Assembly: GCA_002708765.1 (NCBI GenBank)
Contig: PAPD01000011.1
Coordinates: 16,858 to 80,857, forward strand
Origin: Gammaproteobacteria bacterium
GTDB lineage: Bacteria; Pseudomonadota; Gammaproteobacteria; Pseudomonadales; Azotimanducaceae
DNA: 64,000 bases
Direction: 5' to 3'
The position numbers and the translations under genes are program-made. Shown one piece after another: positions 8,127 to 16,541 of this stretch (the first letter of the stretch is position 1; every line of letters starts with the position of its first letter). The notes beneath the pieces are model-generated. The model ran no database searches. It saw nothing but the letters and a program-made list of their open reading frames with translations, and had not been told where the DNA came from.

Positions 8127-9323
8127 TTATAATAGATGCCCAGATTTAGTGTCTTTGACCATTGTTTGCATAAAAATGAATAGCAAGATATAGATCAACG
8201 CGGCAAATAAATATGGACTTCTCGGATCGTATTGGTAAATGGCTCCTCCAATTATTGGCCCTATGGTAAAGCCTAGCGGGCCACATGATGCGGCCAACCC
8301 TGCAACCGCGCCTTGTTCGCGAGCTGATACGGCGAGAGATACTCCTGCCATGAGACCTGGTGCAGCAAGGCCCATTCCAAATCCCATAATTCCAAAAGCT
8401 GTTGTCAGTAATAATCTTGTTTCATATAGAGCCATCATGGAAAAGGCTATTATTAGCAAGGGCGTCGCCAATTGAAGTAGTGTGAGTGGCCGCAAATTTA
8501 TTCGCTGAACAATCAGAGTTTGGGATGCAAAGGCCATAATTCCAGAAACCGCCAAGGCAGATCCGAACACTTTTGTTGTTTCAGCAGTGGTTAGTTCTAG
8601 TGCGTCCTGAAATCTAAATCCCATTGTTTGTTGCACAAGCGCAAACCCTGTAAATAGACAAACACCGATGATAATAAAAGGAAAAATTCTTCTATCAGAG
8701 TAACGAAGGTTGGACGGTTTTAGATCGGGCGCAAATGTAATTGGTGACTTCGGTAGGTTTTTTAACACAAACAGGCCATTGATGAATGCAAAAACTCCGA
8801 CTAGCCAAAGTGGAAGCAACAGAGAAAAAACTGCGAGGCCGCCTAGCGCGGGTCCGATAATAGAGCCAAGGTTGTTTGCTGCCCCAGCTGCACCCATTCC
8901 TTTTGTTCTGGATGAGGGTTCCGTGATGTCTGCCATGTAAGCGGTTGCAGCCGGCATTGCGGCTGACATTATTGAGGCGTGAAAAATCCTAGCGCCGAGC
9001 AGACAAAAAAATAAGGGCAGGCCTGCTAGGGATCCCGAGATACCCATTTCTAGAATTATGTTAAAAAAGAACGTGCCTAGAGAAAAACCGAATAGCCCTA
9101 TCAGGATGATTGATTTTCGACCCGCCCTATCGCTCAACCTGCCCCATCTAGGGGTAGCTAGAAATACGGTAAGTGAAGAGAAAGCTATGATGCTCGTAAT
9201 CTGAAATTCTTGCAGCCCCAGGTGCCTTCCTAACGGAGTAAGTACCGGGAACAACACGGAAAACCCTATCCCCATAATGAACAGACATACTAGTAGCGTT
9301 CTCCGAGACCTCAGATGTTTCAA
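8127..9323 (-). CDS. MFS transporter
   Basis: A 398-residue protein with about twelve hydrophobic segments. The loop after helix 2 reads RWGRLSDRAGRKSI, the canonical major-facilitator signature (G-x3-D-x-x-G-R-R/K). The start codon is TTG at 9323. It follows the thiolase gene on the same strand after 57 bases and may be co-expressed, but its substrate (drug, sugar or organic acid) cannot be inferred. Its 3' end converges on the FAD monooxygenase with 24 bases between. Confidence 0.88.
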   Translation of the reverse strand: MKHLRSRRTLLVCLFIMGIGFSVLFPVLTPLGRHLGLQEFQITSIIAFSSLTVFLATPRWGRLSDRAGRKSIILIGLFGFSLGTFFFNIILEMGISGSLAGLPLFFCLLGARIFHASIMSAAMPAATAYMADITEPSSRTKGMGAAGAANNLGSIIGPALGGLAVFSLLLPLWLVGVFAFINGLFVLKNLPKSPITFAPDLKPSNLRYSDRRIFPFIIIGVCLFTGFALVQQTMGFRFQDALELTTAETTKVFGSALAVSGIMAFASQTLIVQRINLRPLTLLQLATPLLIIAFSMMALYETRLLLTTAFGIMGFGMGLAAPGLMAGVSLAVSAREQGAVAGLAASCGPLGFTIGPIIGGAIYQYDPRSPYLFAALIYILLFIFMQTMVKDTKSGHLL

Positions 9324-9380
9324 CTTAACACTCTTTAACGCCGAGAAGTTTCTTGATTAAATTCTCGAACTGCTCTGTTC

Positions 9381-10619
9381 TTAGACTCGCTCGATAATGA
9401 TCGCGGGAGCCATGCCACCTCCAGTGCACATGGTGATCAGACCGGTATTCAGGTCTCTACGCTCCAGTTCATCAAGCACCGTTCCTATCAATATCGAGCC
9501 GGTAGCTCCAATTGGGTGGCCTAGTGCCATTGCTCCGCCGTTAACGTTTACTTTGTCGATGTCAAGGTCAAGATCTCTTATGAACTTGGCAGCTACAACG
9601 CTGAAGGCTTCATTCACTTCGAAAAGGTCGATATCCTCTATAGTCATTCCGGCTCTAGAGAGAACTTTTCTTGCAGCGGGTACGGGTTCATTCAACATTA
9701 AAGTGGGGTTTCCACCAACTGTAGCAATAGCTCTAACTTTTGCCCGAGGCTTCCAGCCTACCTTGGAAGCATATTCTTTTGTCGACATAATCAGTGCCGC
9801 CGCTCCATCGACAACGCCCGAGGAGTTTCCTGCATGATGAACGTGCTTAATTTTCAGGTCTGGGTAGGCTCGTTTTACCAATTGATCGAAGGTTTCTCCA
9901 CTATCATCGATCGGAACCCCCATGAACTTGTCAAATACAGTATCGAGGCCTGAAAGTGTTTCGATAGTTGTTCCTGGTCTAGGAAACTCTTCTTTATCCA
10001 ATGCAATCGTTCCGTCGTCGTTCTTGACGGTTACAAGGCTTTTATCGAAGTGACCATTATCAATAGCAAATTTAGCTCTGTTTTGACTTTCAACGGCTAG
10101 AGAGTCAACGTCTTCTCTAGAGAAGCCCTCAATTGTCGCTATCATATCGGCGCAGATGCCCTGATGAGGTTGAGGATGGATGTTTCTCAAGTGCAGATTG
10201 CTTCCGTCAACTGTCCTATTATTGTCAGCTCGTGGAACGGTGGGTGTGTAGGACATCATCTCCACTCCACCGGCGACGCATAGTTCATCCATGCCGCTCA
10301 TTAGATTAGCTGCAGCGATATTTACAGAAGTGATACCTGATCCGCAAAACCGATCAAGAGTCATTCCGCAGGCTTTTTCACTCCAGCCTGCGTCGAGGGC
10401 GGCCATCCGTCCGACGCAAAAACCTTGTTTCCCTACTTGTGAAGAACATGCAACAACAACGTCGTCGATGTCATCGCTGTTGAGATTGTTCCTTGCTCCA
10501 ATTTCTTCGAAAACCTTAGCCAGCAACCTTCCCGGGTGAAATTCGGTTAGTGCTCCCTTGCCCTTTTTCCCTATACCTCTAGGTGTCCTGGCAGCATCGA
10601 TAATGTATGCCTCTGTCAT
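9381..10619 (-). CDS. acetyl-CoA acetyltransferase / thiolase (FadA/AtoB type)
   Basis: A 412-residue thiolase with the complete catalytic set: nucleophile Cys92 in DRFCGSGITS, His368 in MALGHPIGATG, and Cys398 in MCTGGGMAPA. It catalyses thiolytic cleavage or Claisen condensation of acyl-CoA. This contrasts with the SCP-x-like thiolase at 294-1448, which lacks the last two. The gene precedes an MFS transporter on the same strand. No partner hydroxyacyl-CoA dehydrogenase is adjacent, so its pathway partners must be elsewhere in the window or genome. Confidence 0.93.
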   Translation of the reverse strand: MTEAYIIDAARTPRGIGKKGKGALTEFHPGRLLAKVFEEIGARNNLNSDDIDDVVVACSSQVGKQGFCVGRMAALDAGWSEKACGMTLDRFCGSGITSVNIAAANLMSGMDELCVAGGVEMMSYTPTVPRADNNRTVDGSNLHLRNIHPQPHQGICADMIATIEGFSREDVDSLAVESQNRAKFAIDNGHFDKSLVTVKNDDGTIALDKEEFPRPGTTIETLSGLDTVFDKFMGVPIDDSGETFDQLVKRAYPDLKIKHVHHAGNSSGVVDGAAALIMSTKEYASKVGWKPRAKVRAIATVGGNPTLMLNEPVPAARKVLSRAGMTIEDIDLFEVNEAFSVVAAKFIRDLDLDIDKVNVNGGAMALGHPIGATGSILIGTVLDELERRDLNTGLITMCTGGGMAPAIIIERV

Positions 10620-10765
10620 TTTATTTTCCTCATTTTCTCCGCTGTCTATTCTAAAGTTGTTATCAGTATTTTGGAAATAAATAGGAACAATGAATGATCC
10701 TCCATCTACTAAAAAAACTATGGAGAGAGCTTCTTAGAGAATAATCAGTTGCACCTCATATCTAT

Positions 10766-13700
10766 TTACGAGATCTTGTTTCCAAGTGCGATGCGATAAA
10801 AAACTGGCACTGCGACTAGCGTGAGCAGGGTGGCGAACATTAGACCGCTCATGATCGAGACGGCCATCTCACGAAAAAAGGCATCAGTTAGTAGGGGAGA
10901 CATCCCGAAGATAGTTGTGAGCGCTGCGAGCATAACAGGCCTTAGCCTACTCAAACTGGCTGCCTCGAGAGTTGAGATCTTTTGCTGGCCCTCTGATAGC
11001 CGCTTATCCATTTCATCAACCAAGATAATGCAGTTTTTGATCAACATTCCTGCAAGACTGAGAACCCCGAGAAATGATGGAAAGGTGAGCGGTAGATTAG
11101 TGATAAGCAGTCCGACTGCGACCCCGCACAGAATCATTGGCACTGTCAGCCATATTACAACGGGTTGTCGAAGAGAGCCAAACATTAGAATTGTCATAAA
11201 AAACATAAGGCAGAATGCGAGTGGAATTCGTTGTCCCAGAGATTCGTAGGCCATTTTGTTGTTTTCAAATTCCCCGCCCCACTCTCGCGAGTACCCTGGG
11301 GGCAGTACAATGCTTTCGACTTCTTTCTTAACGGTTTCGAAATACTCGTTAACATTGTGACCTTTGGGTTGGTTTGCCTGAGCGGTGATTGTGCGGATAC
11401 CCTCATTCCGAAAAATTGCAGTGTTTGCCGCCTCTAGCTTGAAGTCATCTACTATGCGGATTATTGGCACGTAGCTTCTCTCTGCTTCGCTCCATGTCTG
11501 TTTGTTTTTTAAGCCGGAGAGATCGTTTCGATCCTGGAGGGGTGCTCTGGCTATTATCCTTAGTAATTTGTCCTCATCTCTAATTAGACCTACCTCCAGA
11601 CCTGATGAGTTATATGCAAGTGATTTTGCGAGGTCTTGTTTGGTAACCCCGGCGATCCTTGCATTTTCTTCATTGAAGCGAGGGACCAGTTGCAGAGATT
11701 GGGCTCGCCAGTCAGTTTTTCTATCGATCAGTTGGTGCTTCAGGTATACACCCAACGTTTCTTCGGATAATTGCCTTAAAATTTTTATATCAGGTCCCGA
11801 GTAACGCATCTCTATTTTGCTGCCTCCTCCCGGTGAAAATTCCGCTCGTCTGATCTGGATTTCGGAGTCTGGTCTTAAAGCTGTAAGTTTTTCTTGGGTT
11901 GTTTCCATTTGCTTATTCATTTCTTCTACGTTCTCTACGCTAACCATCATATGCGCGTATGCGGGATTGGGTTGCTCCGGTTGAGTGATCGCAGTAAATC
12001 TGGGTGGGCCTATGCCGATAAAGCTTGTTACGGACTTGATGCCCTCTGTTCCTAGTAGTAACTGCTCGAGAGGAGCTATGTCCTTGGCTGTCGAATCAAT
12101 ATCAGTGCCTTCCTGCAGCCTATAATCAACATAAAATAAAGGTGTATTGTTAGATGGAAAAAAGCCTTCTTTGACAAACTGCATTGAATATAGGCAACCC
12201 GAAGTTATCAGAAGAATGATAACGGATGTTCTCCATGCTTTTGAAAGACCAAGACTGATCAGTGCTTTATATGGTTTGAAATACCATGCATCGTAAAGTC
12301 TGTCTTCTGGAATTGCAGTTCCGGGTTTCAGTAAATAGCTGCCTAGTAGCGGAATGATGGTGATTGCCAGGATCCAGGATAATATCAATGAGATAGCAAC
12401 CACCTGGAAAAGAGAAATGAGAAAATGACCCGAATTGTCGTTTGAAAGACTAATCGGTGCGAAGGCAAGTATTCCTATGACCGTAGCGCAGAGCAGAGGG
12501 AACTGGGTTCTAGTAACTGATTCGGATGCAGCTTTTCGAGCTGACAATCCTTTTTTTACTCCGATGACCATTCCTTCTGCGATTACTATTCCATTATCGA
12601 CTAACATTCCCATCGCTATCATCAAAGCCCCCAAAGAGATTCTTTGGAGTTCTATCTGGAGAAGATTCATTATTTCTATGGTGCCGAGTACCGTAAGCAG
12701 TAAGACTGAACCAACTACCGTTCCAGCTCGCCAACCCATAAAGATATTCAGAGCGAGAAACACTGTGAATACCGAAATGACCAGATTTTTAAGGAAGTTG
12801 GTTATAGCATCTTCTACCACTTTGTGTTGCTGATATATTGGAAAAATATCTACACCGAGAGGCAACTGATTCTCGATGGTTTCGATTGTGTTGTCGACTC
12901 GCTCACCAACAGCGACCACGTTTTCGCCAGGTGTAACTGAAACAGCGAGAGTAACAATTTCTTGGCCGTTCATTCTAATGACTTCGAGAGGGTTCTCTAC
13001 TTTGGCTCTTGAAATTTCTGCAAGGTCTCCTAATGAAAAAATTTCTGTTGATCCGGATCTCCCGATTTTCATTTCTATCAGATCTTGAACTCCACTTTTT
13101 GCGTTCGATTGAGAAAATCGTAATCTTCTTCCAACAAACATCATTGAACCAGAGCTTATAACTTGGCTGTCTAGCCAGATTTGACTTGCTATTTCCTCGA
13201 CCGAAAGGCCCAAACGATTCAGTTTTGTTTCTTCAAACTCTAAATAGACAGCTTCTTCAGGTAAGCCTCTGGACATGACTTTTGCCACGCCCGGAATTAA
13301 TTTGACTCTTGTAGAAACCGATTTTACCAGATCATGGATCTCTGAGTTGGAGAATCCCTCCGTCTTGATCCCGTAAAGCACACCGAAGACATCACCGAAA
13401 TCGTCTTCAACTATTGGTGTATTCGCCCCTGGCGGGAGGTACATTTCCGCTTCGCGGATTTTTCTGCGTAGTTCGTCAAAGATTTGTGGAGTTTCATCTG
13501 ATCCGAATTTTTCTAGCAGTTCTACCTGGATTTCAGATCTCCCGGGTACTGATTTAGATCTCATTTCCTGAATGTATGGCAGTTCTTGGATAAGATCTTC
13601 GATTCTGTCTGTGACTTCTAGCTCTACTTCTTCGGCGTTTGCGCCAGGGTAAGAAGTGATTATGTAAGCCCACTTGATCGGAAATGGCGGGTCTTCTAGG

Positions 13701-13804
13701 CGCCCTATATTATTGATGCCGTGCCACCCACCAAACAGGCAAGCCAGAATAATGATCCACCCATAAATGGGGTTTTCCAAGGTAAACGCTGCTAGATCTT
13801 TCAT
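10766..13804 (-). CDS. RND family efflux permease (HAE1/AcrB-like)
   Basis: A 1012-residue inner-membrane RND pump: one N-terminal membrane helix, a periplasmic loop, a helix block, a second periplasmic loop and a C-terminal helix block, with near-standard length. The proton-relay helix reads GMLVDNGIVIAEGM: the first of the two aspartates seen in AcrB is kept while the second is Asn. The TM10 lysine is present in LIKNCIILVDEMD. It overlaps the adaptor gene by four bases (ATGA), and the tetR gene leads the operon. No outer-membrane TolC-like factor is encoded, so an unlinked one must serve. Confidence 0.92.
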   Translation of the reverse strand: MKDLAAFTLENPIYGWIIILACLFGGWHGINNIGRLEDPPFPIKWAYIITSYPGANAEEVELEVTDRIEDLIQELPYIQEMRSKSVPGRSEIQVELLEKFGSDETPQIFDELRRKIREAEMYLPPGANTPIVEDDFGDVFGVLYGIKTEGFSNSEIHDLVKSVSTRVKLIPGVAKVMSRGLPEEAVYLEFEETKLNRLGLSVEEIASQIWLDSQVISSGSMMFVGRRLRFSQSNAKSGVQDLIEMKIGRSGSTEIFSLGDLAEISRAKVENPLEVIRMNGQEIVTLAVSVTPGENVVAVGERVDNTIETIENQLPLGVDIFPIYQQHKVVEDAITNFLKNLVISVFTVFLALNIFMGWRAGTVVGSVLLLTVLGTIEIMNLLQIELQRISLGALMIAMGMLVDNGIVIAEGMVIGVKKGLSARKAASESVTRTQFPLLCATVIGILAFAPISLSNDNSGHFLISLFQVVAISLILSWILAITIIPLLGSYLLKPGTAIPEDRLYDAWYFKPYKALISLGLSKAWRTSVIILLITSGCLYSMQFVKEGFFPSNNTPLFYVDYRLQEGTDIDSTAKDIAPLEQLLLGTEGIKSVTSFIGIGPPRFTAITQPEQPNPAYAHMMVSVENVEEMNKQMETTQEKLTALRPDSEIQIRRAEFSPGGGSKIEMRYSGPDIKILRQLSEETLGVYLKHQLIDRKTDWRAQSLQLVPRFNEENARIAGVTKQDLAKSLAYNSSGLEVGLIRDEDKLLRIIARAPLQDRNDLSGLKNKQTWSEAERSYVPIIRIVDDFKLEAANTAIFRNEGIRTITAQANQPKGHNVNEYFETVKKEVESIVLPPGYSREWGGEFENNKMAYESLGQRIPLAFCLMFFMTILMFGSLRQPVVIWLTVPMILCGVAVGLLITNLPLTFPSFLGVLSLAGMLIKNCIILVDEMDKRLSEGQQKISTLEAASLSRLRPVMLAALTTIFGMSPLLTDAFFREMAVSIMSGLMFATLLTLVAVPVFYRIALGNKIS

Positions 13805-14838
13805 TCTAGTAGCCTGACACGCATTCCTTCTTGCAGTTGACTCGCTCCAGATACAATGATTTGTTCCCCAATGCTCAAGCCTGTCGAAACCGGCACACCC
13901 TCTATAGTCGGCGATAACGTCTTTATTTCCCGCCTTTCAACGGTCTCGGTCGTGTCATCGTAAACCCACACAGCAAGCGAGTTATCTGGAGTTGGGACGA
14001 TCGCAGATGCGGGAATGAAGATGTTTGCTGTGTTTGATCCTTTAGCATTGACATGGACCGAGGCTGTCATTCCGGGGAGTAGATTTATGGTCTCATTAGG
14101 ATCGATGATAAATGCTACTTCGTAGGTTTGAGCTAGTTCGTCAGCTTCGCCACGATTTTCATAGTATTTCATCTCGAATTTTTGATCCTTGGCGAAAGAG
14201 AAATTAGCCCATGCCTCCAGGATAGAATCAGTGCTTGCGGTTGCTACCATGCTTTCGGGAACACTGATAACTACCTGGAGTTTTTCTAGGTCGTGCAATT
14301 TGACAATAGCGACTCCAGGCCCGACATTTACATAGTTATCGAAATAACGTTCTGAAATATAGGCATCAAAAGGGGCAAAAATCTTGGTATCTCTAAGTCG
14401 CTTTCTTGCCTGCGCCAATTTTACACCCATTAGTTCATATTTTGCCTGAGCATCATCTACTATTGATTTTGCGATCCCGTTTTCCTGCAGTAGTTTTCGT
14501 TTTCTGGAGAGGTCTTGTCGTGACAACTTAAGCTGAACCTCGGTCTCCTGAACCGCAAGCAAAAAGTTGGTTGGATCCAGATTGGCAATTAATGTTCCCT
14601 GAGAAACATTCTCACCTTCTTTTACCGCAACATTAATTAGCCTTCCACCTACCTCAAACGAAAGGTCTGAAGTCTGAAAGGCCTCAACTCTTCCGGTGAA
14701 TTCTAGTTCGTCAAAGTCCGCAGAACCGGAAATGGTCATGATCTTCGCCGGGCGAATTTGCTGGGATTCGGGTGCCGGCGGTTTCCTGTTTTCGCAGCCT
14801 AGGGAAAACAGAATCGAAAGAAGGAGAAGGATTTTCAT
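13801..14838 (-). CDS. RND efflux periplasmic adaptor (membrane fusion protein), probable lipoprotein
   Basis: A 345-residue HlyD/AcrA-type adaptor linking the pump to an outer-membrane channel. The N-terminus MKILLLLSILFSLGC is a short signal peptide ending in a lipobox-like Cys15, so the protein is probably lipid-anchored in the inner membrane. A lipoyl half-motif (VAVKEGENVSQGTLIANLDP), a coiled-coil hairpin rich in Lys/Arg/Leu, and the returning DAYISERYFDNYVNVGPG half follow, then the beta-barrel domain. The start codon directly abuts the stop of tetR and the 3' end overlaps the RND gene by four bases, so all three are co-translated. Confidence 0.92.
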   Translation of the reverse strand: MKILLLLSILFSLGCENRKPPAPESQQIRPAKIMTISGSADFDELEFTGRVEAFQTSDLSFEVGGRLINVAVKEGENVSQGTLIANLDPTNFLLAVQETEVQLKLSRQDLSRKRKLLQENGIAKSIVDDAQAKYELMGVKLAQARKRLRDTKIFAPFDAYISERYFDNYVNVGPGVAIVKLHDLEKLQVVISVPESMVATASTDSILEAWANFSFAKDQKFEMKYYENRGEADELAQTYEVAFIIDPNETINLLPGMTASVHVNAKGSNTANIFIPASAIVPTPDNSLAVWVYDDTTETVERREIKTLSPTIEGVPVSTGLSIGEQIIVSGASQLQEGMRVRLLE

Positions 14839-15363
14839 TTACGTTTCTAATGCTCTTTTTTGAAGTAGTTTATGTATTTCTCTGGTCTGGCTGGTGGTCA
14901 TCGGGTTTATCTCCAGGATGTTTAGCCATCGCATCCCTTCAATTGCTAGCAACAGCAAAATAGCTTCGTCTTGGTATTCGCTGTTATTTCTAATTTCCCG
15001 AAAAAGCTCCTTTATATATTTTTTCGCGGGTACAAGAAGTTCTCTGTCTTCGGCGGCAGCAGCGACCAGAGCAAAAGATGCTCTTTTTTCTGCGATTGTC
15101 ATTTGGTTTTCTTCTTTTGCGATAGCACTTATCAGTTTTCCCTCGGTTCTGTGCTTCATTATCTTGTTGTCGTTTGTTTCAATTAGGTAGTCAACCATTC
15201 CTTTCAGAAGGGCTTTTTTGTTTTCAAAGTGGTAAAGGAGGCCTCCCTTTGAAACGCCGGCTTTTTTTGCTACTGCATCGAGAGTAAGATGGTTCGCTCC
15301 TTCTCTTTCGACGACCCGCAGTGCGGCGGCAAGTATCGTATTTTTCTTGTTATTTGATCGCAT
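14839..15363 (-). CDS. TetR family transcriptional regulator
   Basis: A 174-residue one-component regulator. The N-terminal helix-turn-helix is of the TetR kind: ILAAALRVVEREGANHLTLD, then KAGVSKGGLLYHFENKKALL. The C-terminal ligand domain shows no recognisable specificity. It is the first gene of the tetR-adaptor-RND unit, so it most likely represses its own operon and responds to a pump substrate. A 20-bp inverted repeat 17 bases upstream of its ATG is the likely operator. The divergent MDR reductase gene shares this 166-base spacer and may be co-regulated. Confidence 0.92.
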   Translation of the reverse strand: MRSNNKKNTILAAALRVVEREGANHLTLDAVAKKAGVSKGGLLYHFENKKALLKGMVDYLIETNDNKIMKHRTEGKLISAIAKEENQMTIAEKRASFALVAAAAEDRELLVPAKKYIKELFREIRNNSEYQDEAILLLLAIEGMRWLNILEINPMTTSQTREIHKLLQKRALET

Positions 15364-15380
15364 ATCTTTCTTTAGCTAAG

Positions 15381-15400
15381 TATACCGGCTAGATGGTATA
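15381..15400. promoter_or_regulatory. candidate TetR operator
   Basis: TATACC (15381-15386) and GGTATA (15395-15400) form an inverted repeat with an 8-base spacer, in the divergent spacer just upstream of the tetR start. Size, symmetry and position are those expected of an autoregulatory TetR-family operator. Function is inferred. Confidence 0.5.
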
Positions 15401-15529
15401 GTAAAAAGCTGAAAGTTTAAAGCCGAAAGGGTAGACTAGGTGTCAGGGAATCTCGGCGATGATAAACGAAAAAGATTGGTAGCAAGAATTGCGGAGTCCT
15501 TTCAAAAATTTTAGAAGGAGATTGGTATT

Positions 15530-16525
15530 ATGACAACTAATCGTCAATGGTTAATTGATGGCAACCCTAGAGGAAGAGCCTTGTTGTTGTCTGATTTCAT
15601 GGAATCAGATGAACCTCTTACTCCTCTTAATGATGGAGAAGTTCGGATTAAGGTCGAGGTTCTGAGTTTTGAACCGTCGCAAAAGGGTCAGCTGGAAGTG
15701 ATTTCCGGTTATTCATCAGGCGGAACTAACGGAGCAGTTATGGGCGCGCGTGGTATTGGTGAAGTTGTTGAGAGCAAAGACTCGGGATTGCATGTAGGCG
15801 ATAAAGTTCTGGGAGCTCTTGGTTGGCAGGAATTTGCTACTTTGTCTTCGAGTGAACTTCAGGTTCTTCCTGATGATGAGATGCTTACCGCTCATCTTGG
15901 GCCGCTGGGGGCACAAGGCTTGACTGCCTACTTTGGTCTTTTGCGGATTGGCAAACCTGAGGTCGGGGATACGGTAATGGTTTCTGGGGCTGCAGGAGCG
16001 GTGGGCTCTGTAGTTGGCCAGATAGCCAAAATTAGCGGTTGCAGAGTGATCGGGTCGGCGGGCGGTGAGGAAAAAGTTAAGTGGCTTAAAGAGATTGGCT
16101 TTGATGCGGCGATAGACTACAAGTCTGAAAAAATAAAATCCCGAATAACCGAAGTTGCTCCGAAGGGCATCAATGTGTTTTTCGACAACGTGGGTGGACA
16201 AGTATTAAATGACGTTCTAGTGAGAATAGCGAGTCATGCGCGAGTGGTTATTTGTGGAGCTATCTCCCGCTATGAGCAAGAAAGTTTGCCAGCGGGCCCA
16301 GCGAACTATTTTAATGTCGTGTTTCGCCAGGCAAAAATAGAGGGTTTTTTGTTGCGGGGATATGAAAGCGATTATGAAGAAGCGATCGAAAGGTTAAGAG
16401 GCTGGCTGGAGAGTGGTGAAATCATCCACCGGGAAGATATCCAGCACGGATTCGAAAATATTCCAGCCACTCTTAAACGTTTGTTCGAGGGGGCTAATAT
16501 CGGAAAACAGTTATTAAAACTCTGA
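15530..16525 (+). CDS. NADP-dependent MDR-family oxidoreductase (CurA / leukotriene B4 dehydrogenase-like)
   Basis: A 331-residue medium-chain reductase without the zinc-ligand pattern of alcohol dehydrogenases. The cofactor domain shows SGAAGAVGSVVGQIAKISG, then an NADP-type loop. The motif YFDNVGG (here VFFDNVGGQVLNDVL) is typical of the prostaglandin reductase/CurA branch, which reduces alpha,beta-unsaturated ketones or enals. A strong ribosome binding site AAGGAG (15515-15520) lies nine bases before the ATG. It reads into the CocE-like hydrolase gene after 16 bases, so the two are probably one transcript. Confidence 0.9.
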   Translation: MTTNRQWLIDGNPRGRALLLSDFMESDEPLTPLNDGEVRIKVEVLSFEPSQKGQLEVISGYSSGGTNGAVMGARGIGEVVESKDSGLHVGDKVLGALGWQEFATLSSSELQVLPDDEMLTAHLGPLGAQGLTAYFGLLRIGKPEVGDTVMVSGAAGAVGSVVGQIAKISGCRVIGSAGGEEKVKWLKEIGFDAAIDYKSEKIKSRITEVAPKGINVFFDNVGGQVLNDVLVRIASHARVVICGAISRYEQESLPAGPANYFNVVFRQAKIEGFLLRGYESDYEEAIERLRGWLESGEIIHREDIQHGFENIPATLKRLFEGANIGKQLLKL

Positions 16526-16541
16526 GAGATATGAATCGAAA

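Noticed and set aside
10700-10725. CTCCAT/ATGGAG inverted repeat between thiolase and RND genes.
   Set aside because: Only six-base arms with a 14-base loop; could be chance.
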